Assembly: GCA_963691655.1 (NCBI GenBank)
Contig: OY829326.1
Coordinates: 139,952,998-140,016,997 of the forward strand
Length of the DNA stretch: 64,000 nucleotides
Direction: 5' to 3'
From: Toxonevra muliebris
Lineage: Eukaryota; Arthropoda; Insecta; Diptera; Pallopteridae
Both the position numbers and the translations under genes were made by a program. How positions within the stretch are numbered: position 1 is the first letter of the stretch; every line of letters begins with the position of its first letter. Shown piece after piece: positions 1-11,340 of this stretch. The notes beneath the pieces were generated by a model. That model had not been told where the DNA came from. It did not search any database and saw only the letters and a program-made list of their open reading frames with translations.

Positions 1-1053
1 CAAAAAGAAGGTCCTCCATAGGTCCCAAACCTTTTTCTAGTGTGTCAAAGAATTACGTCCAAACAATAATGAGGGATTGGAAAAGAAAATCTCTCAAAGG
101 CTAAAAAGCATACCTATAAAAACTTGTGTCTTTACAGAACTACAGTGATCTGTAGCCTTCTTAAATATCATCTTAAGAATTTGAGTATATCGCAATAATG
201 CCGACTATACAATGAAGACATGGAAGCAACTGGGCATGTACTAGGCGAATATCTGGCTGCATCAAAACGTAGAGTGTTTTACCTCGAAAATGGGTACCTG
301 AAATCTTTCTAGATATATAAATATATAGATTCAACAGTAGTTTAAAAGCAAAGGCAGTATAAATATAGTGCATTATAAGATTACAGATGGTGAAAGGAAG
401 GATAACGTTTTGGTTGTTTCATCGTAGTGTCTCCTGGCATTTCTCAAATAAAAAGATGCTGCTGCTTTTTGAACGATTTATTAGTCAATCAACTGACAAT
501 ACACAGAAGAAAGTTTTCGCGATTGAAAAGTAAATATCAACATTGTCTTTAAATTTAAAAGAAATCGCTCATTACTATCAATTAAAATATTTGCAAGAAA
601 CCTGTCAATATGCGCTTGCTATTCGTGTAGCTCTGAAGAACACATGAAATAATGGCATCAAATCATGCAACTCCACGGAATATTTACTAAATAAATAGCG
701 GTCAAATCACGTTTTGACGATGTCCTCAGGAGCCAATAGAGCTATGAATTGTTTTATCTTTCGGCTAGCCAAAAGCTTCAGTTGAATTCGTGAGGGTCCT
801 GCCCTTAAAGGTTTCTAGCATTAAAATCCCTCAACAATTTTTATTAATTAAATTTTGAGCTCAATATAAAAACACATATTACATTTTTACTTAGAAAGAA
901 AAGATTGTGTATCATTAAGAAATATATTTAAAAAAAATACACGCATCTCATCAAACGATTGACCCACACATATACACAAAAAAAAAAATAATAATGACAT
1001 TATATGAAAAATTATATTTTCTAACAATTCTATTCAGTTCTATGTATAAGTGT

Positions 1054-1087
<34 letters not shown>

Positions 1088-1336
1088 TAAGTGCGTTTAA
1101 CAAATGTTTGTTTAGTGAACGAGCGAACGAACATGATAACAATAACAAAACTGCAACTAAACGCATAACAAAAATAGGTTTACGTTTTTATTTCATTTTT
1201 GAGCAATTATTGTAAGCAAACAGGCTTACAACAACAATAACAACAACAACAGCAAAATGGTCATTTTCTTTTTATTAATATTTTCTTTTTTCTTTTTTTT
1301 CTGTAGTATTGAATTTTTTGTTACTATTTTTTTGTA
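1..1336. other. AT-rich intronic sequence, no gene seen
   Basis: No recognisable coding region or repeat family. The only structured part is the (TG)n tract near 1.05 kb. Short frames here overlap in both strands and have no family-like motifs. Confidence 0.6.
1051..1088. repeat. (TG)n microsatellite
   Basis: Dinucleotide tract interrupted by a few CG steps at its left end. Frames on both strands through it are artefacts of the repeat. Confidence 0.95.
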
Positions 1337-1499
1337 TATAAAGTATGGTCACGAAATAATTTTTACAAAGTCAACGCTACATTATTTCTATATATCTAAA
1401 AATGAAAAAAAAAAACAGCTATAAAGATTTTTTTTTTATTTTATTTATTTTCAGATAACTTAAAAGATTTTATTCAACCATTGGTGATTTAGCGAATTC

Positions 1500-3004
1500 A
1501 CGCACTTTTTTTTAAGACCTGCCATTAGGTTTTTGACACAGTTTTTTCCAAAATTATTTGTAGCTTTCTGCCACTTTTTTGAAAAGTCTAATATATTTTT
1601 TGAAGGTTTATAATATTTTCGCAATTTTTGTTTTATTATAGCCCACTATTTTTCAATCGGCCACAGTTCGGGACAGTTGGGTGGATTGAACTGCTTTGGT
1701 ACGAAGTTCATGTTGTTGTTTTTATACCTTACCAACGTTTCTTTAGAATAATGGCAAGTCGCCAAATCAGGCCAAAATATAGCTGGAACTGTATGCTTTT
1801 TATAAAAAGGCAGCAAAACCCGATTGAGGCACATATCAATAAATATAAATTCTGGAATTTATTGTACCAGATGTTATAAACGGTTTTGTCTTAAGGCCAC
1901 AGGAACATATAGCTTGCCACACCATAAATTTTTTGGGAAATTTTTCAGTTTTTTGATGCTTAAAAATTTTCTTTGGTGTATGCATAACGCTCGTATCTAT
2001 ACAGTTTTTCGCGGTAGTATACCGCTTTTTCAACTCCAAAACCGCATACCGCCTTTTTAACCAAAATACCGCGTTTATACTAAGAAAAAAATATAAAATT
2101 TTTGAACACTACGAAATTCAAATTTATCAATCATAATGCAAAACGTGTCAGAGAACAATGGTAACTCGTTGCAAGTATACCTTTGAAAAAAGTGGAAACA
2201 TTGAAGGCGATTCTTATCGTCAAATGTAACGTTGATTTCTATAAATACCTAATAGCCAAGCCGGAATCACTTCGTCAAATTTCTTCAAAGCACAAATTCA
2301 ATACAACTACAAAAGGAGATATGAAAATGGAGAACGAAGACGATTTAGATGATGGATAAATTGCTTTCCTGGTTAATTTTCATTGAAAAAAATTGATACC
2401 GCGAAATATACAGTTTTTTTAAATCGATTTACAGTTTTTTAAAAATTTTTGGTAGAAATATACAGTTTTTGGTCGGAAAAAAGATACGAGCGTTATGTAT
2501 GCAACATAATATTTTTTGCCGGGTAATTGTGAAAAATCTGCTTTTACATAAGTTTCGTCATCAATAATGACGCAACCTCTATAGCCGCTTAAGAGTTTGT
2601 CATACAATTAACGTGCTCTTGATTTTGCTTCTTCGTTACTTAAATCATTGCGATCCGGTACTTTTTGTACTTTATACGAATGCAGACTTTGTCGAACTTT
2701 AATTTTATGTGCGAAAGATTTCGATATGTTAAATTTTTTTTGCAATATCCCGTTCTGATTGGTTTGGTCGCTATTTCCACCACTTCACTACTTTCTTCAC
2801 TAAATTTGGATATTGAAATCGAGTTTTTCTATCACAACCTTTCTTTTGTTTGATAGTCTTATCTTTTAAAAATTTTAAAACCACGTTTCTAGCAGTTGCT
2901 CTTGAGACATGAGCGCGTCGTGTAATTTCAGCATATGAAAGTGCGTTGTTTTCTCAATAAATGTCAATTATTAATTCTCGAGTTTTTTCTTTTTTCGATG
3001 CCAT
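1500..3004 (-). pseudogene. Tc1-like transposase pseudogene (DDE)
   Basis: Cut-and-paste transposase remains. The frame starts at ATG (3004) with MASKKEKTRELIIDI, then a helix-turn-helix part with SYAEITRRAHVSRATARNVV. In-frame stops interrupt it early. The first catalytic Asp is in IIDDETYVKADF (about 2570), the second in PDLATCHYSKE (about 1760) and the Glu in PELWPIEK (about 1650). 37 residues lie between the second Asp and the Glu. The text FMVWQAICSCG (about 1915) is the usual block between them. Beyond the Glu, the homology runs on through WAIIKQKLRK toward 1500. Even after removing the inner insertion and one TATG copy, the two halves are out of frame by one base. The copy is therefore dead. 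Confidence 0.88.
1983..2497. mobile_element. 515 bp inverted-ended insertion inside the Tc1 transposase, TATG duplication
   Basis: It starts CATAACGCTCGTATCT and ends AGATACGAGCGTTATG, a perfect 16 bp inverted repeat. It is flanked by TATG on both sides (1979-1982 and 2498-2501). Removing it with one TATG restores Tc1 sequence continuity. It has no long frame, only a short stretch ending MENEDDLDDG then stop (about 2327-2359). The superfamily is not recognised. A 4 bp duplication excludes Tc1/mariner (TA) and hAT (8 bp). Confidence 0.85.
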
Positions 3005-3161
3005 ACTGTTACCCGCACCTTTCAAGAAACAAATTTGTACTAGTGACTAGATCTACACACTTTAAACTTTTGACTGTAAGCTTTACTTAACTGTAAATTT
3101 ACCGTTAGCGGAAATGCAGCACTTTGCTTTTGTAAAAATTATTTCGTGGCCATGCTTTATA

Positions 3162-5040
3162 TTTTTGTTGTCATTCTTTAGTTCTTTCTTTCAATTCAAC
3201 TTGGTATTTTTTTTTCCATTTGTTTTGTTCTGTATATTGGTTAAAATGCGATTATGAGGCGATTACATGCAGCAGTGAGCGCCAGCAATGCACGCATTCA
3301 ATATAAGGTTGAAGGTAGTTGGTAGAACTAGGAACAACAACAACAACAGAAAAGGTTCTCATTATTATTATTATGGTTGTTGTTGTTGCTGTTGATGGTT
3401 ATTTTTTTTTTTTTTTTGGGTACGTCCCTCACATACGTCGTCAAGTCATAATTACCAAAATATTAATGAATTATTTGGAAAATACACAAATTAACAGGCC
3501 AAATACATGCACACATATGTATGTGTATATGTATGTACCAGCTGACATCTACATGGTCATATGTATGTATGTATGTAAGGAAGCGCTTGCTCCCTGACGT
3601 ATACGGGTACGAGTGGATGGTACCAAACAGGCACGAGTACATGCATACATATGCATGCAAGTACAACACACACACACACATACTCAAACTTGGCGCTTTA
3701 ATATTTTTTCTGGTTTTTGGTGATTTTTGGTGGCGCCAATGCGTTTTTCCCCCCTTCAACCAACTGCTATTAGTATGCAATCGTTTTATAAATTCATTAA
3801 TTTGTATATGAAAAAAAAGGGTGTAACAACCATTTTTTTGTGGTGAGACAACCTGCATGTTCAACATACTTTCAAGTTGCCACAATTGCAACAACAGCAA
3901 CTAATAAATACAATAATGCATTAAATACATGTCGTTAATAAAAAGAATAATTTTAGTTTTCAAAATAAAAATTATTTACCTGCCTGGCTGTGCATAGTTT
4001 AAAGTACATAAATAACATTTAAAAAGTATTTAATGCTTATTGAATAATTGTGGCACGTTTTTCAGTGGAAAAAATTATAAATACATACAAACACTTTTTC
4101 AATTAATTCTATTTTTTAATGAATTATGAACACGTTCTTAAATTTTTTTTAATAATTTATACACAATGAAACCAAAAAAAATTTATTTAAAAATCTATGT
4201 TGTTTTTGTTTTTTTTTTATTGAAATTCCTTCCCTTTTCAACGGCATCAAACTATCATTGTCGAGTTCGACATAATTAACTCATCTCATATCTTTGACAT
4301 TTATACAAGGTTAATGACATTTAAGATGACATCTTAAAGCATCTTTAAAGCATAAATAAATAAAATGTCATGCCATATGCCAAAAGGTCGTATGTTTAAG
4401 CCGCTTCAGATTATTGTGTTTTTTTGGTATTTGATTTTATTTTTTTTGTTTCTATTTCTTGTAAAAAAAACAGGTAGTTTTGTTAGAGTTTTCAGAGTGT
4501 GTGTGTTTTTCTTTTCTTTTTTTTGTAGCTTTAGTTTCATAATTAGTTTTGAAACGCATTCGGGGTGGTCTTAATTGGTAGCACACATAGAAAATCCTGT
4601 TTAGGCTTTAATTTGAGAGACATTGAAACAATAAAACCGGTAGCCTTAAATATATCAATGACTAAATTCTTTCAAATCCTAATTTTTTTTTAGCATTGGT
4701 GTTTTGTCTCTTTTTTTTAAAGTATTTTTTTTTTTTTTTTTTGAAACTGATTAAATTTGATAAGTATCTGTTAAAGAATTTGGGTATAAATTGTGGACTA
4801 TAGAGAAACAATGAAGCTGAAAAAATTAGTGTAACAGATACAATCGATTTATTAGAAAAAATATTTAATTTTAGTTAATAAGAAAAACTTACAATGGGTG
4901 AAGGTAATGTGATGACACTAGTTGAAAAAATACCAGCTACTATGAAATCTTTCTAAAGGTTAATTGCATAATGAGTTGAAGGAATATGGGAACAAGGTAA
5001 GTGCTAGTTCATTCGCTACCTAAGTAACTGTGTAAATGAT
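3162..5040. other. AT-rich intronic sequence with simple repeats
   Basis: Contains CAA/GTT trinucleotide runs near 3.33-3.40 kb, long T runs, GTAT runs near 3.52-3.58 kb and a CA tract at 3665-3680. The longest frame (145 codons, minus, 3463-3900) consists of microsatellite-derived text rich in Tyr, His and Val with no domain, and is not supported as a gene. Confidence 0.6.
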
Positions 5041-5330
5041 TAAAACTATGTAGCCTTAACAGCAAAGGTTGGGCACGTTCAAAGGAACGTGGAGAGAAGC
5101 CTGATAAGAAGCAGCATGGTTGCCCTCGAAAGTCTTCTACGTCCAAAGAAGATTCAGGCTTTTGCATGATTTCCATGAAAAATTTGTCATCAAAAATTAA
5201 TTCTCGCCCAACAATTTATTGTAAAGTATGTTAACGTCCGTTCCATCTGAAGTGCGTGAATATGGGAAATCGATGCAACTTCACACGTGAAAATTGTGAA
5301 TCGATTTCCATTTTTGTATGCACTCATTTA
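5040..5330 (+). pseudogene. PHD-finger-like remnant, probably retrotransposon-derived
   Basis: The plus strand reads KKQHGCPRKSSTSKEDSG, then after a frame-compatible stretch IYCKVC, a stop, RPFHLKCVNM, then CNFTRENC. The spacing C-x2-C, then H-x2-C, then C-x6-C resembles a PHD-type zinc finger. Such fingers occur in ORF1 or gag-like proteins of some insect non-LTR elements. There is a stop inside the finger and no reverse transcriptase nearby, so this is at best a fossil. It could also be a chance match. 5330-6033 beyond it shows nothing recognised. Confidence 0.35.
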
Positions 5331-6033
5331 TGAGCCACAAATACAAAATGATTTGATTTCGACGGTTTTTCATGCAATATTAATTTATTAGTCATTTAGG
5401 AGTTTGTATTGAAAGCTATTCAGATAGATATTTGTGCATTTTAGTGCGAGTTTATCAGGTGACCCTTATTACCCCTATAATTTGAAAAAATTCCATGAAA
5501 AATTCTATGAAAAAACTAAAAATTAACAATCCGATGCTACAAAAACTTAGGTTTTTCCTTCTTCTGGTGAGTAGGTACTCAAAACTTCGATTAAAAAATT
5601 CACGTTTAAATATTAAAAGAGGAGTGGCAGGAGTAGCATTGCCCCTGAATATTAATACTTGTGTTGCCTGTAAATGTAATAAATATTGGGATAATCGTTG
5701 AAGGTCTAACGCTACTGTGATTATCGAATGTAAAGTATTCATTACTGAAAAATATAAAGGTATTTTGTTAAGTACACCATTAGACCTCATATAATTCGGA
5801 AAAGTAAGAGATTGCTATGAAAAATAGCTTTAGAAATAGTGCATTATTAACTACCTTCAATTTCTCTGTTTTTCGAGTTTCATTGCACTGTGCAACTAAT
5901 GCTATAAATATTTGCCATTTCACTTTCCGCAAGTAAATAGTTACTGTCAGATCGAGTAAACTTTAATGGGATTCGTCAGTGATTTGTAAAAATCTTTGAA
6001 GGAAAAAAATGTTCTCAAAGCTACAAGCTATTA

Positions 6034-6902
6034 GGGGAATGTGGGGAATGTCGAACCATGGGGAATGTCGAACCATTAGTTTTAACTGTATTATCAGACA
6101 TTCGATCTATACGAAACTTTTGCAATCGTATTATTTCAGCTTCATCTCATTTTTTCATTAGCAGTCGATCAAGTGATTTTTGAGATTCCAAAAGTGTTTT
6201 TGCGCTTTAAAATTACATTGCTTTTTCAACATTTTTGCGTAAAACCAAGCAGGTAAATAGTTTTCAAATCATTGTGTGTGAAATTTGGTTCTGTGACTCC
6301 TGTGCGGCTATTTTGTAGAACACAGCTTTTGGGAAATGTCGAACCACTTTTTGTGGGGAATATAGTTATATAGTAAATTATCGACAAAAAATTATGTTTT
6401 TAGTAATTTAACGTCAATATGCCGCGTTACTTTGCAAAACATGATCGATCCGATGATCCCCAAGAATATTTAGCGGCCATAAAGGAGATTGAAATCGAGC
6501 TTCTCACTTGCGATGTGTACACATGACTGGTGGCTATTTCACATGCAAAAACTGCGACTCCGAATAAATAACATCGATTTTTTCTCTATATTTTTCATTC
6601 AAATCTTATGTTTTTTCATAACGAAGTTATAAATAAACGTTTTACATCAATATTTGTTCGAATTTTCTCAATTTCCAAAGTGGTTCGACATTCCCCACGA
6701 TTTTTCAAAATGAAAAAATCGAATATTTTGGTATAACGCTTAAAACTTTACACCAAATTCGAATTTTTAAGTTCTGAAACTACCAAAACGTAGCATTTTG
6801 ATTCTAGTTTAACCTCCATTTCTTAAATTTTGACAAAATTACGATTTTAAGGTGAGTTATCAATCAAAATCAAAGTGTGGTTCGACATTCCCCATATTCC
6901 CC
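6034..6902 (+). mobile_element. pogo/Tc1-type short non-autonomous element with five internal motifs
   Basis: An 869 bp element bounded by TA on both sides (6032-6033 and 6903-6904). Left end GGGGAATGTGGGGAATGTCG, right end read inward GGGGAATATGGGGAATGTCG, a 25 bp near-perfect inverted repeat. The motif GGGGAATGTCGAACCA recurs at 6043-6058, 6060-6075 and 6331-6346 (plus) and at 6681-6696 and 6878-6893 (minus), likely transposase-binding sites. Inside is a 35-codon frame (6419-6526) starting MPRYFAKHDRSDDPQEY, followed in another frame by GGYFTCKNCDSE. These look like the two ends of a lost protein, so this is probably an internally deleted copy of a larger element. Confidence 0.82.
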
Positions 6903-6904
6903 TA

Positions 6905-8960
6905 CAAAAAATTCTTCGCTTTTTTTTTCAACTTTCAAAATTAAAATTTATGTGCTAATGTATTCATTTATTTTCTTTTATCCTATTATAAATAAAATAT
7001 TAAATGCAAATTGCAATAGCGACACTTTTATGATTTTATTTATTTATTGTTTTATTATACTATGTAGTTGTTGTTGTTCCTTTGTTTTTCTTCGTTAATT
7101 AGCACGTGATTAACTAAAGTGTTTTTTGTTGTTGTTCCAATTCATGCATGTAGGTACATAGTTTCCAATAAAACAATGCGCATGTTTGCCATACTGTAAG
7201 TTGTTAAACAAAAAATTTACAATTATTTGTTGTTCATATTTAATTGTAATTCTTTTTTGTTTATTTTTATTATTGCAATTCTCTATAAAAAAAAAAACAA
7301 CATCAACACTTTTGCTGTTATGTTTTCATTACTGCTGCTACTATTTGCTGCAAGTGCATTAGAATGCACTACAAAAACAACACAAAAAAAGAGCTGTTAC
7401 TTTAGCTTCGTTAGTTTTTACAACCTTTTTGGCATTATTATATATTGTATCTACCTGTACATACATACATATATGTATGTAGCTGCAAGGTAAACGTATC
7501 TATTTATCTCTAACTAAACATCTAAGCTTCAGTGAATTTGCGCGCGCAAAAATTGAAAATTGACACGCTAAAATCATGTCAACAACGCGCAATAAAACAA
7601 GGTGGCATCACATGCACACACACACACACACACTCATAAATATTAACAAAAATGTATAAATATTTCCATATTTTCTACAACTTTTACACGCCTCTATCTC
7701 TTCTCTCTCATCATTCATTCAATTCTATTATTGCCGTGCTGCATGTCATTCACACATGCCCATTTGAAAATGTAACTATAGCACATTTTAGCTATGTGTA
7801 TCTAATATTTACCTGGCAGCCAACACCAATTCACCCACCTCAACTTTTGGTGGTTTTTAGTTGAAAGTGTTGAAGGTGGTGTTGGTAGTAGTGGTAGTAG
7901 TGTTGTTGGCGGTGATAGTGTTATTGGTGTTGGTAGCCACTCTCTCTCTCTCTCTCTCTCTTTCCCCTCAACCATTCACTCTCAACTCATCCCCATTGAA
8001 AATGCTTTGCGGTTGCAATCGCAATGGCGCTAATGAAGTGACATCAATTTTGCGTGCTTTGATGATATGTAAAATTATTTTTGTTTTCTTTTGTGTGTAT
8101 TTACGAGTAATATCTACTTTTGTGAATGTGTGTAAGTGTGTGTAAATGACATTTGTCAGTCAATAAAAATGTCAACGCAAATTTTGAGCTGCATAAATTT
8201 CCTTCCATACGCATTTAATTTTTCTGTATGTTTTTATAGTTAATATATAAGTGTATGGTAAATTATATTTAGATTTTTGTTAGTTTTGACAGTCATTAAT
8301 TCTATGTTTGAAAGTTGATTGATGTTTTCAATTAATTATGGCGAAATTAATGGTGCCTACCTACAAACTTCTTTTTTACTTTTTGTCGAAAAAGAAAAGA
8401 GAAAGAATTTAAGGAATTTAGGTCTTTGCTGAAAAAATTCTCTTTTTTCAAATTTATAAAGTATTTTAAGAGAGACAAATAAAAGATTGTTGAAGTGTTG
8501 AAATTGCCTCACCTTATTTGATTTTTGATGTGCACTGATTGACTGATTTATCCACGTTCAGTTCCAAACCACTGTGCCTAAAAACACGAAAAGCTTAAAA
8601 AAAATGGATTTTTGAAATTTCCACAAGCAAAATCAAATTGCAATGGAATAATTCTCCCCATAATTGCAAATTATTTTTTATATTCATTTTTTGTTGTTAT
8701 ACGTTTATTTATTTAATGAATTTTTCTATACAAGAAACTAAGAAGTTTTTCAAATCATACATAAAATTAAAAGAGCCAGTGTGTAGATTTGGTTCTGTGT
8801 CGAAAAAGTGAAAAGGGTCCTAAATAAACTTTAGTGGTCCGAATAAGAACACCGAATAAGAAGAAAATGAAGGATTAACTTCTATTTAAGACATAGTGCC
8901 ACGCTTTCCTCCTGCTCAGATTAAATTGTGTCAATTATTTTATTTGAAGATCTATGGCAG
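6905..8960. other. AT-rich intronic sequence with microsatellites
   Basis: No gene recognised. Contains (CA)n at 7613-7633, GTTG/GTA-rich sequence at 7860-7935 and a (TC)n tract at 7941-7961. Short frames are simple-sequence artefacts. Confidence 0.6.
7941..7961. repeat. (TC)n microsatellite
   Basis: Uninterrupted CT dinucleotide tract following a GT-rich stretch. Confidence 0.95.
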
Positions 8961-9597
8961 AATAATTCCGGGAGAGATGGAACGTCAGGAGATATAGAAC
9001 CGTTGCACTATCTCGTGAAGCTGCTCATTAACTATTACGAATTTTGGTGTGCGAGTTTCGATTTATATAGGAACAAAATATAAAGCATGCTTCTGTCAAT
9101 CGCAAACTAGAGAATTAAATTTTTTCGGAATCTCTCGCACTAAATTTATCACCTATTTGTTATCATTTAATAGCTTTATGATACAGCTTGAGTGCTTACC
9201 TTGATGCCTGCGTACTGTACTGAAAGGTAAGTACAAGTTTTAGGTTATGTAGGAATGAATTTTTAATTTTTGTTGAATTTTTAAATTTTGCCTTACAAAT
9301 GGGAGAAATGGAACCTTTTTTTCGGGGTAAGATGGAATAATTATTTCTTCTTCTCTTTAGTCATAGTTGGCTGGACGCGACATGTTTCTTTATTAAAATT
9401 TTTTTATAAAGAATCGAGTTTTTTTGAACAATATTTTTTTTCTTTTAATTTTTATCATTTAGTTTCGTGAGAGTTTTTTTTTAATTTTTATAGAAAGTTA
9501 ATAAAATTCTGCTTCAATTCTTCAGGAAGAAATGGTAAAGCAAGAGAAGAAGTCAACGCAATATAATTTTGTGTGGAGCGTAAGGCATCGGTACAAC

Positions 9598-9640
9598 CAA
9601 AGCCGTATTTAGGAGGTAGGTTTTGGGGGTTCTACGCCAT
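9598..9640 (+). repeat. Short fossil of a hAT-element end inside the LINE
   Basis: CAAAGCCGTATTTAGGAGGT and the following GGTTTTGGGGGTTCTAC match the CAAGGCCGTA-side end of the hAT family in this window (for example the right end at 34429 read inward). LINE coding homology stops on one side and seems to resume on the other. Probably what is left after most of an inserted copy was lost. Confidence 0.6.
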
Positions 9641-10160
9641 GAAAATACCGGTAGAACAGAGTCACACAAGCCACGTTTCTATGGTGTTCCAAGGAATCAA
9701 TAGAGCTGGAAACCCTACTGTCTCCTATTAGCTTTATCGTCCGATGTTGAATACGGTCCAGGAACTCTAGTTGCGTTTTTGGGTGAATATAGGTGGTGTA
9801 GATCATGCGGAGATCAGACGGAGTGAAGTATTTCTTACACCGCTTTAGAAAGCCGAGGAACTTGACTGCTTCTTTCGACACATCAAAAATATGATTATTC
9901 CAACGAACGTCACATTGGATGGACATGCCCAGAACATCAAGAGTTTCTGCCTCCGCAATAATCACCACACCCATAACAGAGGGTTGAGGCACTCGTTTGT
10001 GGGATAACAGACAACATGCGGTCTTACGTGCGTTGAATTCAACTCTGTCCGTGAGACTCCACTCGTAGATTGATTGGAGATCATTATTGAGTGAGCCATT
10101 CCATAGAGTTAGGGCGCTTTGAGCAGGTGTATGAATGACAAATGGTGCTGTCATCTGCAA
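9609..10160 (-). pseudogene. LINE reverse transcriptase, thumb and C-terminal segment
   Basis: Reads NNDLQSIYEWSLTDRVEFNA, KTACCLLSHKR, LGMSIQCDVRWNNHIFDV, then KFLGFLKRCKKYFTPSDL and LEFLDRIQHRTIKLIGD, the usual region following RT palm in insect LINEs. After FYRYFHG the reading runs into a short stretch that is not LINE but matches a hAT element end (9598-9640). Confidence 0.85.
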
Positions 10161-10539
10161 AGGAGTGAATGAGATTTCTAGTCAATGACAGAAGGTCATT
10201 GATAAAGATAAGAAAAAGGGTTGGGGAGAGGACCGAGCAATGCGGCACTCCAGCATTAATGACACGAGCCTCCGAAGTAACACCGTCTATCACAACACGG
10301 ATAGAGCGGTCACTTAGAAAACTCGATATCCATCGGGTGAAGTTATTGCCGATCCCATACGCAATCAGTTTTGACACCAGTGCTTTGTGCCACACTCGGT
10401 CAAACGCCTTGGAAATATCGACAGCAACCGCTTTACTCTCACCTAAGCCATGGACACTATGGTTCCAGTTCTCGGTGAGAACCGCCATGAGATCGCCCGT
10501 TGAGCGATTACGGCGGAAACCGTATTGGCGGTCACTCAT
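10084..10539 (-). pseudogene. LINE reverse transcriptase, palm segment
   Basis: Carries QYGFRRNRSTGDLMAV, the first catalytic Asp block VAVDISKAFDRVWH, and the active-site box FADDST. The motif normally written GVPQGSVLSP reads GVPHCSVLSP, two substitutions in a nearly invariant motif. A frameshift near 10100-10140 separates it from the thumb region. Confidence 0.9.
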
Positions 10540-10828
10540 TTCGCTCTAAATATTTGACCAAGTGAAAGTTTACTACACTTTTCATGACCTTGGCCAGTGT
10601 AGAACAAATTGCAATGGGGCGGTAATTCTCAGGGTCCGAGGTCTTGCCCTTTTTAGGAATAGGCTGAACGTTTGCAACTTTCCAACAAGACGGAAATACA
10701 CCTGCAGTGTATGAAATGTTAAAAAGATTGCGTAACGGTCGCGCCAGTGTTGACAAGCATGCTCGCAATACATGGGCGGAAATGCCATCGGGCCCCGAAG
10801 CCTTATTAATGTCGAGATTCGTAAGCAC
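10532..10828 (-). pseudogene. LINE reverse transcriptase, fingers segment
   Basis: Contains LDINKASGPDGISAHVLR, AGVFPSCWKVANVQPIPKKG and NYRPIAICSTLAKVMKSV, which are RT blocks 0-2a of non-LTR elements. It continues from the upstream segment after a frameshift near 10845 and is broken again near 10535 from the palm segment (YLERNE, then SDRQYGFRRNRS). Confidence 0.88.
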
Positions 10829-10836
10829 TCTTTTAA

Positions 10837-11340
10837 CTACCCGTGTTCGAAAGATACAGGTTCGATAACGGGTAGTGACTGATTGCTATCTGGCAGAGAA
10901 GAGTTATCTGCGAAAATGCTAGCTAAAAGATTCGATTTATCAACCGAGCTAGTGACGAGGCGATCACCTATAAAAAGAGTTGGAATTGACGAAGTTGTTT
11001 GGTTCTTTACTCTCTTTACAAATGACCAGAAGTTCTTACTACCCCTATGGAATTGTAAGTCTTTTTGCCTCTGGCGCTGTTCGTGAAGAAACTTTTCGCG
11101 CCTTAATATGGCATTACAGCGATTTCTTGCCTGCTTACGCAACTGTTCAGTAATGGCATTCTTGTAAGATTGCCAGTTCCTGAAAGAAGCCTCTTTGGAC
11201 CTGACTGCTGATCTGCAAGTCGCATTAAACCACGAGTTATCTTTTGGTTTAATGCTAACCATTTTATTAGGAATGAAAGATCGCATTCCTAATAAAATAA
11301 TTTCTTCTACCATTTTAGCACTGGCTTCTATGCTTTAATC
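10837..11340 (-). pseudogene. LINE linker region between endonuclease and reverse transcriptase (fragment)
   Basis: Reads SIEASAKMVEEII, then KPKDNSWFNATCRSAVRSKE, then FHRGSKNFWSFVKRVKNQ and SIPTLFIGDRL. This is the typical segment between endonuclease and RT, with the W-F block (NSWFN, FWSFVK). One in-frame stop lies upstream near 11335. A frameshift near 10845 separates it from the next segment, where the other frame continues as RVLTNLDINK. Confidence 0.8.

Larger units (their letters stand above)
1339..3159 (-). mobile_element. Tc1/mariner-superfamily transposon, broken, carrying an inner insertion
   Basis: The ends form a terminal inverted repeat of roughly 45 bp: TAAAGTATGGTCACGAAATA on the left (1339 on) and, read from the right end, TAAAGCATGGCCACGAAATA. 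Both ends are flanked by TA, the Tc1/mariner target duplication. Between them the minus strand encodes a Tc1-type transposase in pieces. A second element (1983-2497) has inserted in the transposase. Without that insertion the element would be about 1.3 kb, the usual size of a Tc1 transposon. It lies in the inferred downstream intron of bi. Confidence 0.9.

Noticed and set aside
3463..3900. 145-codon minus-strand frame
   Set aside because: Runs through CATA and CA microsatellites, with overlapping frames on the other strand. Composition is simple-sequence and no domain is visible.
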